From Hydrogenophaga sp. SL48 (GTDB lineage Bacteria; Pseudomonadota; Gammaproteobacteria; Burkholderiales; Burkholderiaceae_C): a stretch of 64,000 nucleotides of DNA. The stretch spans positions 2,356,001-2,420,000 of the forward strand of contig NZ_CP063400.1 of assembly GCF_021729865.1 (NCBI RefSeq), in the 5' to 3' direction. The translations under genes were made by a program, and so were the position numbers. The notes below the pieces were generated by a model. It was not told the origin of the DNA and made no database searches. It saw only the letters and a list, made by a program, of their open reading frames with translations. How positions within the stretch are numbered: the first letter of the stretch is position 1; each line of letters opens with the position of its first letter. Positions 56,683 to 64,000 of the stretch are shown here, piece after piece.

Positions 56683-57863
56683 CAACGGTCCAGCTGATCT
56701 ATTTCAACGCCGGTGGCGGCCACCGCGCCTCGGCGCTCGCGCTGCAGGCCGTGCTGCGCGAACAGGGCCGTCCCTGGGACGTGCGCCTGGTCAACCTGTT
56801 CGAGGTGCTCGACCCCACTGGCCGCTTCCAGCGCATCACCGGCAAGGCCCCGGAGGACTGGTACAACCAGCGCCTCGCGCGCGGCTGGACCCTGGGCATG
56901 GCGCAGGAGCTCAAGCTGCTGCAAAGCCTGATCCGCGTGGCGCACCCCGCCCTGCTGCGGCGCCTGCGGCGGCACTGGTTGACCACGAGGCCCGACCTGG
57001 TGGTCTCGCTGATCCCCAACTTCAACCGCGCGCTCTGCGAGAGCCTCGATGCGGCCCTGCCGGGCGTGCCTTATGTGACGGTGCTGACCGATCTCGCCGA
57101 CTTCCCGCCCCATTTCTGGATCGAGCGCCACCCCTTGCAACACCTGGTCTGCGGCACGCCCCGGGCGGTCGAGCAGGCACGGGCGCACGGCCACGACGCG
57201 CAGCACGTGCACGCCACCTCGGGCATGGTCCTGCGCCCCGAGTTCTACCGACCCTCCCACCTCAACCGGGCCGACGAACAGCGCCGCCTGGGCCTGGACC
57301 CGGGGCGCCCGACCGGTCTGGTGCTGTTCGGTGGCCACGGCTCGAAAGCCATGCTGGGCATCGCCGAGCGGCTGATCGACACGCAGCTGATCCTGGTCTG
57401 CGGCCACAACCAGAAGCTCGCCGACGCCTTGCGCGCGCTGCCCCAGGGGGCGCCGCGCCTCGTGGTGGGGTTCAGTGTGGACATCCCGCGCTACATGCAG
57501 CTCGCGGACTTCCTGATCGGCAAGCCCGGGCCGGGCAGTGTGAGCGAGGCGGTGCAGCAGCGGCTGCCGGTGATCGTGGTGAACAACGCCTGGACCATGC
57601 CGCAGGAGCGCTACAACGCGCAGTGGATCGTGGAGAACCGGGTCGGCCTGGTGCTGCGCAGCTTCCGCTTGATCGACCGGGGCGTGGCGCAGCTGCTGGG
57701 CGACCTCGACACCTACCGCGCCAGCGTGCGCCAGATCCACAACCAAGCACTGTATGAAATCCCGGAGATCCTGGCCGGCCTGTTGCAAGGCGGGGCGCCC
57801 GAGCGCCCCGCCACCTCGATCTCAGATCAGCATTTCAGGAGCCCAGCACCACTCGCCACGTAA
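56679..57863 (+). CDS. MGDG-synthase-type glycosyltransferase (GT28)
   Basis: A 394-residue GT-B glycosyltransferase of the monogalactosyldiacylglycerol synthase/processive diacylglycerol glycosyltransferase type. The N-terminal lipid domain starts VQLIYFNAGGGHRASALAL and has VVSLIPNFNRALCESL. The C-terminal donor domain has VLFGGHGSKAMLGIAERL and the family signature FLIGKPGPGSVSEAVQQRLP. It probably adds a sugar to diacylglycerol. Translationally coupled to the psd-like gene (ATGA), which implies joint synthesis of two polar lipids. Confidence 0.88.
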   Translation: MTTVQLIYFNAGGGHRASALALQAVLREQGRPWDVRLVNLFEVLDPTGRFQRITGKAPEDWYNQRLARGWTLGMAQELKLLQSLIRVAHPALLRRLRRHWLTTRPDLVVSLIPNFNRALCESLDAALPGVPYVTVLTDLADFPPHFWIERHPLQHLVCGTPRAVEQARAHGHDAQHVHATSGMVLRPEFYRPSHLNRADEQRRLGLDPGRPTGLVLFGGHGSKAMLGIAERLIDTQLILVCGHNQKLADALRALPQGAPRLVVGFSVDIPRYMQLADFLIGKPGPGSVSEAVQQRLPVIVVNNAWTMPQERYNAQWIVENRVGLVLRSFRLIDRGVAQLLGDLDTYRASVRQIHNQALYEIPEILAGLLQGGAPERPATSISDQHFRSPAPLAT

Positions 57864-57885
57864 GAAGCAGTGCAGCCCAGGGGCA

Positions 57886-57960
57886 CCGCCGGGCCGGCTT
57901 CGCCGGACGGCCAGTGCCGCCCCCCTTGAGGGGGGTGACGCGAAGCGGCGCAGGGGGTGC
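57886..57960. repeat. Dispersed GC-rich hairpin repeat, copy B
   Basis: Hairpins CCGGCTTCGCCGG, CCCCCCTTGAGGGGGG and ACGCGAAGCGGCGC in the same order as copy A at 34975-35038, filling the gap between the GT28 and glycerophosphodiesterase genes. Confidence 0.7.
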
Positions 57961-57966
57961 TTCCCT

Positions 57967-59229
57967 TCAACGCAGTCCGGCGCAGTTGGCGTAGAAGGTG
58001 GTGGTGGCGGGCCAGTCGGAGAACACGCCCATCACGCCCACGTCCTTGGCCAGCACGTCCAGCACACGCAGCATCTCGCCTTCACTGGTGAGCGCCGAGT
58101 CCACCGTCTGGTAGTAGAAGCCGTTGTTGCCGTCGGCCAGGATGCCGGCGCGCTCCAGCGACCAGGTGATGAGGCCCAGCCCGGCCGCCTTGGCGTCGCG
58201 GGCGGCCTGCGAGGGCACGATCTTGCCCGCAGCGTCGGTGGCCATCAGCGCGAACAGCGGCGGCGCCCAGATGTTGATGCCCATCGACTTGTAGCCCGCC
58301 AGCTCGCTGTAGCCGGGCAGGTCGGCCACGGTGTTGGCGTCGTCCAGGTAGACCGCCTGCTTGCCGAACGCGGCTTCATTGCGCACCCAGTACACCACGT
58401 CGTTGATGTTGAACGACTGCGGGAACACGTGGCGCGGCGGCACGCCGGCGCGCTTGTACTCGTCGATCATCTTCTGCGCGTAGGCGTCCTGCGTGAAGCC
58501 GTCGAACGGCATGGTCACGCTCGCGCTCTTCAGCTCGGGCGTCATCTTCACGCCCAGCCGCTTGAACAGCTCGATGCTCTCGGCGTGGGTCATCAGCGTG
58601 CCGCTGCTCGGGCCCGAGTACAGGTCGGTGCGGAAGTTGGCCGTGCCGCCCAGGTACTCGGCGGGGGTGCGGGCGGCGTTGTTGGACGCGTCCATCTTGC
58701 CGCGCAGGGTCTTGAACTCGGCCAGCGTGATGTCGCTGGTGCGGCACTCGGCGGTGGCCGGTGTGACCACCTTGCCGGTGGCGTCGAGTGTGGCGGGCAC
58801 GAAGGGCTTGGTGCACTTGGCCGCCAGCGGCGTGACCAGGATGTTGGTGGTGGTGTGCAGGTCGTTCTGCGCGTGGCGGCAGACCAGCTCCTTGTCCTTG
58901 GTGAAGGTCACGTCGCACTCGACGATGCCCGCGCCCATGCGCGCCGCCGCGGTGTAGGACTCCACGGTGTGCTCGGGGAACTGCAGGGCCGCGCCGCGGT
59001 GGCCGATGGACCAGTCGCGGGGGGTGAAATGGCCACGCTGTGCACACTGCTTCAGCTGGTTCTTGAGCGGGCTGTCGGCCATGTCGTCCACCAGGAAGAA
59101 CGGGCGTGGTCCGAGCTGGACATGGGAGGGCCGGTCGGCGTGGCGGCCATGTTTGTCGCCCTGTGGGGCGGCCATGGCGGAGCCACAGACGAACCCGAGC
59201 AACAGCAAACCAAGGAGGGGAAGTCGCAT
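57967..59229 (-). CDS. Glycerophosphodiester phosphodiesterase, exported
   Basis: A 420-residue GDPD of the GlpQ type with signal peptide [20 protein letters not shown]. Catalytic motifs are [39 protein letters not shown] and C-terminal [11 protein letters not shown]. It cleaves glycerophosphodiesters to glycerol 3-phosphate and an alcohol. The ATG at 59229 has GAGG 6 bp upstream; a frame extends to a GTG at 59367 without homology. Three TCAC elements with an 11-bp period lie at 59362-59396 on the opposite strand. Confidence 0.92.
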   Translation of the reverse strand: MRLPLLGLLLLGFVCGSAMAAPQGDKHGRHADRPSHVQLGPRPFFLVDDMADSPLKNQLKQCAQRGHFTPRDWSIGHRGAALQFPEHTVESYTAAARMGAGIVECDVTFTKDKELVCRHAQNDLHTTTNILVTPLAAKCTKPFVPATLDATGKVVTPATAECRTSDITLAEFKTLRGKMDASNNAARTPAEYLGGTANFRTDLYSGPSSGTLMTHAESIELFKRLGVKMTPELKSASVTMPFDGFTQDAYAQKMIDEYKRAGVPPRHVFPQSFNINDVVYWVRNEAAFGKQAVYLDDANTVADLPGYSELAGYKSMGINIWAPPLFALMATDAAGKIVPSQAARDAKAAGLGLITWSLERAGILADGNNGFYYQTVDSALTSEGEMLRVLDVLAKDVGVMGVFSDWPATTTFYANCAGLR

Positions 59230-59361
59230 GAGGTACCTCAGGAAAGATGGGATGAGAAGGCCGGTGCGCCACGCGGGGCGGGGCTGCTTCATCCTAAGAA
59301 CGCTGTGTGGCAATGGCGTGGCAGTTTCGGGCGCTGTCGCATTGGCGTGGCCCCGTTGCCG

Positions 59362-59396
59362 GGTCACACACCGTTCACATTGTCGTCACATGACCG
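59362..59396 (+). promoter_or_regulatory. Three tandem 11-bp TCACA repeats (Pho-box-like)
   Basis: TCAC at 59364, 59375 and 59386, exactly 11 bp apart (units GGTCACA, GTTCACA, CGTCACA). The 10-mer GTCACATGAC here is identical to one in the 5'-nucleotidase Pho-box-like site. Orientation is toward the plus strand, away from the phosphodiesterase gene. The surrounding 479-bp gap (59230-59708) otherwise holds only a candidate small gene at 59445-59636. Confidence 0.4.
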
Positions 59397-59444
59397 GGGT
59401 CTGTGTCCGATATGCTGCCGACACAGGGCGGCAGCCCGGAGGGA

Positions 59445-59636
59445 TCAGCCCCCTGGTCTGCCCGATGGTCGCCTCACATCAAAGACCCGGTGGTGCGGCC
59501 GCTGCAGGCGCGAGCGCTGCAGGGCCAGGAACTCCACCAGGCCGGTGGCCCATCCGCAGGCCATCACACCGAGGTGCACCCACCGGTGGGTCTCCTGGCG
59601 CTTTTCGCGCCGCTGCAACGGGCTCTGGACGAACAT
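59445..59636 (-). CDS. Candidate small membrane protein, unknown
   Basis: A 63-codon minus-strand frame: basic N-terminus (MFVQSPLQRREKRQETHRW), one hydrophobic stretch (VHLGVMACGWATGLVEFLAL) and a basic tail. AAGG lies 6 bp before the ATG. Codon use is G/C-rich at third positions in the first 50 codons. An overlapping plus-strand frame (59403-59687) lacks protein-like features. It could be a real small gene or chance. Confidence 0.4.
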   Translation of the reverse strand: MFVQSPLQRREKRQETHRWVHLGVMACGWATGLVEFLALQRSRLQRPHHRVFDVRRPSGRPGG

Positions 59637-59708
59637 GCGATACCTTGGAAAATGGGGAGTGAACAACACGCTAGTGGCCCCCTGTGACAACAACGTGACG
59701 ATCACCCC

Positions 59709-60731
59709 ATGAACGCCCACCACCGACCCCTCCCCGAGCTGCAGGCGCTCGAGCAGCTGATCGAACAGGGCGGCGCCCACCTGCAGGCCCGCGAGGTCCG
59801 GCGCGTGGGTGTGCCCGGGGGGCCGTCGTTTCCCATCCACGCCATCACCCTGGGCAACCCCGACCCCGGCCTGCCCGCCGTGGGCTACTTCGGGGGTGTG
59901 CACGGGCTGGAGCGCATCGGGGCCGAAGTGGTCATCGCCTTTCTGCAGAACATCGTCACCCGCCTGCGCTGGGACACCACGCTGCAACGCCAGCTCGAAC
60001 GGATGCGCCTGGTGTTCATGCCCATCGTCAACCCCGGCGGCATGTGGGCCGCCACCCGTGCCAACCCACGCGGGGTGGACCTGATGCGCAACGCGCCGGT
60101 GGATTCGCTGGAGAAGGTGCCGCACCTGATGGGCGGGCAGCGCCTGAGCGCGGGCCTGCCGTGGTACCGGGGGCGGCTCGGGGACCCGCTGGAGGTGGAG
60201 GCCGAGGCCTTGTGCGAGGTGGTGCGCAGCGAGCTGCTGGGCCGCCCGTTCAGCCTGGCGCTCGACTGCCACTCGGGCTTTGGCGTCAGCGACCGCCTGT
60301 GGTTCCCGTTCGCCCACACCCGGGCGCCCATTCAGCACCTGGCCGAGCTGCACGCGCTGAAAGACATCTTCGTCCAGGCCCACAGCCAGCACCCTTACAT
60401 CATCGAGCCGCAGAGCGCGCAGTACCTGACGCACGGCGACCTGTGGGACCACCTGTACCAGCTGGCCTGCGCGGAGCATCCGGCGACCACCTTTCTGCCG
60501 CTGACGCTGGAGATGGGCTCGTGGCTGTGGATCAAGAAGAACCCGCGCCAGCTGTTCTCGCGCAAGGGCATCTTCAACCCGCTGATCAACCACCGCCAGC
60601 AGCGCGTGCTGCGCCGCCACCAGGCGCTGCTGGACTTTCTCTCGCGGGCCGCGGGCAGCCACGCCCTCTGGGCGCCGACCGCGGAGCAGCGTCCGCAGCG
60701 CCATGCCGACGCGCTGGCCGACTGGTATTGA
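59709..60731 (+). CDS. M14-type metallocarboxypeptidase (succinylglutamate desuccinylase-like fold)
   Basis: A 340-residue zinc peptidase. Zn ligands HxxE are in GGVHGLERIGAEVV and the distal His in LALDCHSGFGVSD; the catalytic Glu is likely in PLTLEMGSWLW. NPGG in VFMPIVNPGGMW is typical of M14. No signal peptide, so a cytoplasmic enzyme is likely. Substrate unknown. The gene starts 72 bp past a small antisense candidate frame and precedes an alpha/beta hydrolase by 20 bp. Confidence 0.87.
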   Translation: MNAHHRPLPELQALEQLIEQGGAHLQAREVRRVGVPGGPSFPIHAITLGNPDPGLPAVGYFGGVHGLERIGAEVVIAFLQNIVTRLRWDTTLQRQLERMRLVFMPIVNPGGMWAATRANPRGVDLMRNAPVDSLEKVPHLMGGQRLSAGLPWYRGRLGDPLEVEAEALCEVVRSELLGRPFSLALDCHSGFGVSDRLWFPFAHTRAPIQHLAELHALKDIFVQAHSQHPYIIEPQSAQYLTHGDLWDHLYQLACAEHPATTFLPLTLEMGSWLWIKKNPRQLFSRKGIFNPLINHRQQRVLRRHQALLDFLSRAAGSHALWAPTAEQRPQRHADALADWY

Positions 60732-60751
60732 GCGCCCGGGAGACACACACC

Positions 60752-61513
60752 ATGAGCACCTGGATCCTCCTCCGAGGCCTGACGCGCGAAGCGGCGCACT
60801 GGGGCCGCTTCACCGCCGAATTCAAACTGGCCCTGCCCCACGCCCGGCTTCACACCCTGGACCTGCCGGGCAATGGCGCACACCACCGCCAGACCAGCCC
60901 GCTGTCGGTGGCCGGCATGGTGGCCGCGTGCCGCGACGAACGCGCCCGCCGTGGCATTCAGACCCCGGTGTACCTGCTCGCCATGTCGCTCGGCGCCATG
61001 GTGGCGGCCGAATGGGCACGCGTGGCGCCCGACGAACTGGCTGGCTGCGTGCTGATCAACACCAGCATGCGGCCGTTCAGCCCCCTGCCCCAACGGCTAC
61101 GGCCCGGCAACCACCCGGCCCTGCTGCGCCTGACCCTCGGCCGGGGCACGGCCGAAGCCATCGAACAGACGGTGCTGCAGCTCACCAGCAACCAGCCGGA
61201 TCAGCTGCAGGAGGTGATTCCAGACTGGGCGGCCGTGCGCCGCCACCGCCCGGTGAGCGCCGGCAACGCCGTGCGCCAGCTGCTCGCCGCAGCCCGCTAC
61301 CGGGCGCCGCGGCAGGCCCCCGGCGTTCCCCTGCTGCTGCTGTCCAGCGAACACGACCAGCTGGTGGACAGCCGCTGCTCGCAGGCCATCGCCGACGCGT
61401 GGCACTGCCCGCTGGTGACCCACCCGGCCGCGGGCCACGACCTTCCGCTGGACGATCCGCGCTGGGTGGCGGACCAGGTGCGGCGGTGGCTGTCTGGCCT
61501 GCCCGGGGCCTGA
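60752..61513 (+). CDS. Alpha/beta hydrolase
   Basis: A 253-residue alpha/beta-fold hydrolase. The oxyanion region is WILLRGLTREAAHWG, the nucleophile Ser is in LLAMSLGAMVAAE, the acid Asp in LLSSEHDQLV and the His in HPAAGHDLPLDDP. The HG motif is replaced by RG. Substrate unknown. The ATG at 60752 follows a GGGAGA site; a frame running much further upstream shadows the peptidase gene. It ends 1 bp from the convergent phnE stop. Confidence 0.88.
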   Translation: MSTWILLRGLTREAAHWGRFTAEFKLALPHARLHTLDLPGNGAHHRQTSPLSVAGMVAACRDERARRGIQTPVYLLAMSLGAMVAAEWARVAPDELAGCVLINTSMRPFSPLPQRLRPGNHPALLRLTLGRGTAEAIEQTVLQLTSNQPDQLQEVIPDWAAVRRHRPVSAGNAVRQLLAAARYRAPRQAPGVPLLLLSSEHDQLVDSRCSQAIADAWHCPLVTHPAAGHDLPLDDPRWVADQVRRWLSGLPGA

Positions 61514-61514
61514 C

Positions 61515-62324
61515 TCACAGCACCTTCTTGCGCAGCACGGCGCTGAGCCGTTCGACCAGCACCACCAGCGCGAAGATCGCCAGGATGATGGTGGCGGCCT
61601 CGTCGTAGTTGAACAGGTCCATCGCCACCTTCAGCTCGATGCCGATGCCACCCGCCCCCACCAGCCCGAGCACCACCGACGAGCGCGTGGCCTTCTCCAG
61701 GCTGAACAGCGAGGTGTTGATGAACGAGGGCATGGCGGCGGGAAACACCGAACACACGATCAGCGACAACCGGCCCGTGCCCATGGCCGAGAGCGCCTCT
61801 TGCGGCCCGCGGTCCACCTCTTCCATGGCCTCGGCGAAGAAGCGGCCACAGAAGCCGATCTTGTCGATGACGATGGCCAGCGTGCCGGCGAACGGCCCCA
61901 GGCCCACCGACACCACGAAGAGCAGCGCCCACACCAGGTCGGGCACGGTGCGGAAGAAGGCGATCAGGTGGCGCGCCGCGTGGTGAACCAGCGGATGGGG
62001 CGAGAGGTGCGGCGTGGCCAGCACGGCGATGGGCACGCTCAGCAACACCCCGACCACCGTGCCCACGAAGGCCATCTGGAAGGTTTCCAGCAGCGCCCAG
62101 CCCACGGCTTCGAGCCGCGCGGTGGACGGCGGCAGCATCTCGCCGGCCAGGCGCGCCATCTGCGGAATGCCGCCCCAGAGGTCACCGAGCGAGACGCCGG
62201 TCTTGTTGACCGACCAGGCGAAGAAGCCGAGCACGATCAGCCAGAGCATGAAGCTGGTCGCGCTGGTGCGCTCGAAGCGCTCGGGCATGGTGCGCGAGGC
62301 GGGCACCTGGGAGGGGCTATGCAT
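61515..62324 (-). CDS. phnE: Phosphonate/phosphite ABC transporter permease
   Basis: A 269-residue PhnE-type permease with about six membrane segments. It has the PhnE features AFFRTVPDLVWALLFVV and the EAA-like loop AMEEVDRGPQEALSAMGTG, followed by VLGLVGAGGIGIEL. The ATG at 62324 overlaps the end of phnC by 8 bp. Works with PhnC and PhnD. Confidence 0.93.
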   Translation of the reverse strand: MHSPSQVPASRTMPERFERTSATSFMLWLIVLGFFAWSVNKTGVSLGDLWGGIPQMARLAGEMLPPSTARLEAVGWALLETFQMAFVGTVVGVLLSVPIAVLATPHLSPHPLVHHAARHLIAFFRTVPDLVWALLFVVSVGLGPFAGTLAIVIDKIGFCGRFFAEAMEEVDRGPQEALSAMGTGRLSLIVCSVFPAAMPSFINTSLFSLEKATRSSVVLGLVGAGGIGIELKVAMDLFNYDEAATIILAIFALVVLVERLSAVLRKKVL

Positions 62325-63141
62325 ACAAGGACCTCAGTTCGGTCGCGTTCACCTCGTGGCTGAGCGCGTCCAGCACGATGCGGCCGCGCTGCAGGGCGAT
62401 CACGCGGTCGGCGTATTTCACGGCATGCACCAGGTCGTGCGAGGTGAAGACCATGGTCAGGCCTTGATCTTTCACCAGCCCGGAAAACAGCGCCATCACC
62501 TCGTCGCCGGCCACCGGGTCGAGGCTGGCCGCCGGCTCGTCGGCCACGATGAGACGTGGCCGCTGCATCAGGGCGCGCGCCACCGCCACCCGCTGCGACT
62601 GCCCGCCCGAGAGCTTGTCGGCCCGGCGCAGCGCGATGTGCGCGAGCCCCACGCGGTCCAGGCAGGCCAGGGCCTCGCTGCGCAGCGCCGCCGGCGCCAG
62701 CCCCTGAAACCAGGCCCGCGCCAGCGGGGTGCGCGGCGAGGCACCGTGCAGCACGTTGGAGAGTGCCGAGAGCCGAGGCACCAGGTTGTGCTTCTGGAAC
62801 ACGAAGCCCACCTGCGCACGCAGGCGCCGCAGGGCCGTGGCGTCGAGCCCCGCCAGCGGCGTGCCGAACAGCCGCACCTCGCCGCCGTCGGGCGGGATCA
62901 GGTGCATGCAGCAGCGCAGCAGCGTGGACTTTCCGGCGCCGTTGGCACCGATCAGCGCCACCCGCTGGCCGGCCTTCACCTGGAAAGCCACGCCATCGAG
63001 CACCGGCACGGTGGCATCAAATCGTTTGGTCAGGCCGCGCACCCAGAGGTCGGCGGGCGGAGCGCTGGTCTCAACGGTCTCGGCCTCGGACAACACCCCG
63101 CCGCCCACGAGCGTGGCGGCGGGCGACAACGTGTTCAACAT
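62317..63141 (-). CDS. phnC: Phosphonate/phosphite ABC transporter ATP-binding protein
   Basis: A 274-residue ABC ATPase: Walker A GANGAGKSTLLRCC, signature LSGGQSQRVAVARAL, Walker B LIVADEPAASLDP and switch His in VFTSHDLVHAV. An N-terminal extension of about 30 residues precedes the domain, so a later start is possible. It follows the phnD-like gene by 33 bp and overlaps phnE. Confidence 0.93.
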   Translation of the reverse strand: MLNTLSPAATLVGGGVLSEAETVETSAPPADLWVRGLTKRFDATVPVLDGVAFQVKAGQRVALIGANGAGKSTLLRCCMHLIPPDGGEVRLFGTPLAGLDATALRRLRAQVGFVFQKHNLVPRLSALSNVLHGASPRTPLARAWFQGLAPAALRSEALACLDRVGLAHIALRRADKLSGGQSQRVAVARALMQRPRLIVADEPAASLDPVAGDEVMALFSGLVKDQGLTMVFTSHDLVHAVKYADRVIALQRGRIVLDALSHEVNATELRSLYA

Positions 63142-63174
63142 GGTGATGAAGCTGTTGGTGAAGCGGCTGGGGGA

Positions 63175-64000
63175 TCAATCGCCCACGAAGGCGGCGTACT
63201 GCGGCTGGCCGATGGTGGTGTACATCTTGCGCACGTAGTTGTAGTCGGCATCGGCGATGCTGGGGATGAACTTCATGCCCTGGAACTTCTGGTTTTCGTC
63301 CGGTCCCATCAGCACGGCGGCGATGAGCGCTTCGGAGTTGTCGCTGAAGACCTTTTTCATCTGGCCGACCACGGCGTCGGGCACGTGGGTGCCGGCGAGC
63401 AGCACGTCGTTGGGCAGGTCGCGGCCGCGCGCGATCACCTTGAAGACCACGTCAGGGTGCTTCTTGGACAGGCCGGGCAGGTCGGTGCGGTTGATGCCGA
63501 TGGCGGCCACGTCGCCGCGCTTCATGGCCTCGACCGCCACGTTGCGGTTGATGTGCAGGATCTGCACGTCCTGCCCGGGCTTGAGGCCCAGGTCGGCCAG
63601 CACCTGCACAGGAGACAGGTGGCGCGAGGTGGAACCCACGTCACCGAGCGCGACCTTCTTGCCCTTGAGGTCTTCCACCCCGTCGATGCCCGAGCCCACC
63701 AGCGTGACCACCGAGCCGTAATACTCGGGGCGGCTGAAGCCCACCACCAGCTTGGCGCCGGTGCGCTTCTTGAACACCACGTACTCGGCCGGGCCAGTCA
63801 GCACCAGGTCGATCTTCTTCGCGTTGAGCGCTTCCACCGCGGCGGTGCGGTTGGGCACGGGGAACAGCTCGACCTTCATGCCCGATTTGTCCGAGAGGAT
63901 CTTCTGGAAGCCGGCGTATTCGCGCTGCAGGTTTTCCAGCCCCACGATGTCGGTGACGGCGAGGCGCAGCGTTTGCGCCTGAACCGAGAAGGCCGTGGCG
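63175..64000 (-). CDS. phnD: Phosphate/phosphite/phosphonate ABC transporter binding protein (5' end cut by window edge)
   Basis: The C-terminal 275 or so codons of a PhnD-type periplasmic binding protein. The visible N-terminus ends a signal peptide (TAFSVQAQ) and continues LRLAVTDIVGLENLQREY. Ligand-site segments VLTGPAEYVVF, PEYYGSVVTLVG and GDVGSTSRHLSPV are clear. It delivers phosphonate, phosphite or phosphate to PhnCE. The promoter is outside the window, so Pho control cannot be judged here. Confidence 0.92.
   Translation of the reverse strand, partial: ATAFSVQAQTLRLAVTDIVGLENLQREYAGFQKILSDKSGMKVELFPVPNRTAAVEALNAKKIDLVLTGPAEYVVFKKRTGAKLVVGFSRPEYYGSVVTLVGSGIDGVEDLKGKKVALGDVGSTSRHLSPVQVLADLGLKPGQDVQILHINRNVAVEAMKRGDVAAIGINRTDLPGLSKKHPDVVFKVIARGRDLPNDVLLAGTHVPDAVVGQMKKVFSDNSEALIAAVLMGPDENQKFQGMKFIPSIADADYNYVRKMYTTIGQPQYAAFVGD

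Noticed and set aside
59403..59687. A 94-codon plus-strand frame just after the triple TCACA repeat
   Set aside because: Polar, Pro/Ser/His-rich with no domain or ribosome binding site; the overlapping minus-strand frame is more protein-like.

Overview
The window reads as chromosomal DNA of a Comamonadaceae betaproteobacterium, most like Hydrogenophaga or a close relative. This is inferred from very high GC with strong G/C third positions, a homoserine kinase of the APH-like type, a BPSS1780-type membrane protein, a phasin gene, the parE-lytic transglycosylase-parC order and the dapA-bamC order. No rRNA, tRNA, CRISPR, integrase, transposase or prophage gene was seen. The region looks like stable core genome with a few accessory genes.

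Layout. 1-8.2 kb (minus): part of an Mrp Na+/H+ antiporter operon (mnhA(B)-C-D, cut by the window edge), an MFS transporter overlapping rmuC, and a second Na+/H+ antiporter. 8.4-12.2 kb: small metabolic and SRPBCC genes, a GNAT acetyltransferase, a phasin whose promoter is flanked by PhaR-type palindromes, and an EmrE-like SMR pump. 12.2-18.8 kb (minus): topoisomerase IV operon parE-slt-parC, then a small membrane protein and a D-serine dehydratase/D-threonine aldolase-like enzyme. 19-23 kb (plus): MFS transporter, 42-aa membrane protein, methyltransferase, dapA, bamC. 23-26 kb: Ala-rich lipoprotein, RoxA-type ribosomal oxygenase and an FKBP isomerase expressed divergently from a 14-bp gap. 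26-30 kb (minus): TRAP transporter dctP-dctQ-dctM with dut as last gene. 30.4-33.5 kb (minus): isoprenoid genes xseB-ispA-dxs. 33.8-42.1 kb (plus): Rieske oxygenase, DMT exporter, rhodanese, and two tandem paralogous membrane PAS/GAF histidine kinases with no response regulator. 42-47 kb (minus): ZIP transporter, dienelactone hydrolase, polA. 47-50 kb (plus): DUF2782-like protein, thrB, BPSS1780 protein, FecR-domain protein.

50-64 kb has a phosphate and membrane-lipid theme: a 5'-nucleotidase, a GT4 glycosyltransferase, an Mpo1-like membrane protein, a class III aminotransferase, a divergent phosphatidylserine decarboxylase translationally coupled to an MGDG-synthase-type glycosyltransferase, a glycerophosphodiester phosphodiesterase and PhnDCE. 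Pho-box-like 11-bp direct repeats precede several of these. The best one lies 10 bp before a -10 hexamer upstream of the GT4 gene. I infer a Pho-controlled locus for phosphate scavenging and lipid remodelling.

A second pattern runs through the whole window: at least eight genes have a TANAAT-like hexamer exactly 6 nt before the ATG and no Shine-Dalgarno sequence, which suggests leaderless transcripts. Terminators, dispersed GC-rich repeats, a possible attenuator and a homopolymer tract in a promoter are listed separately.
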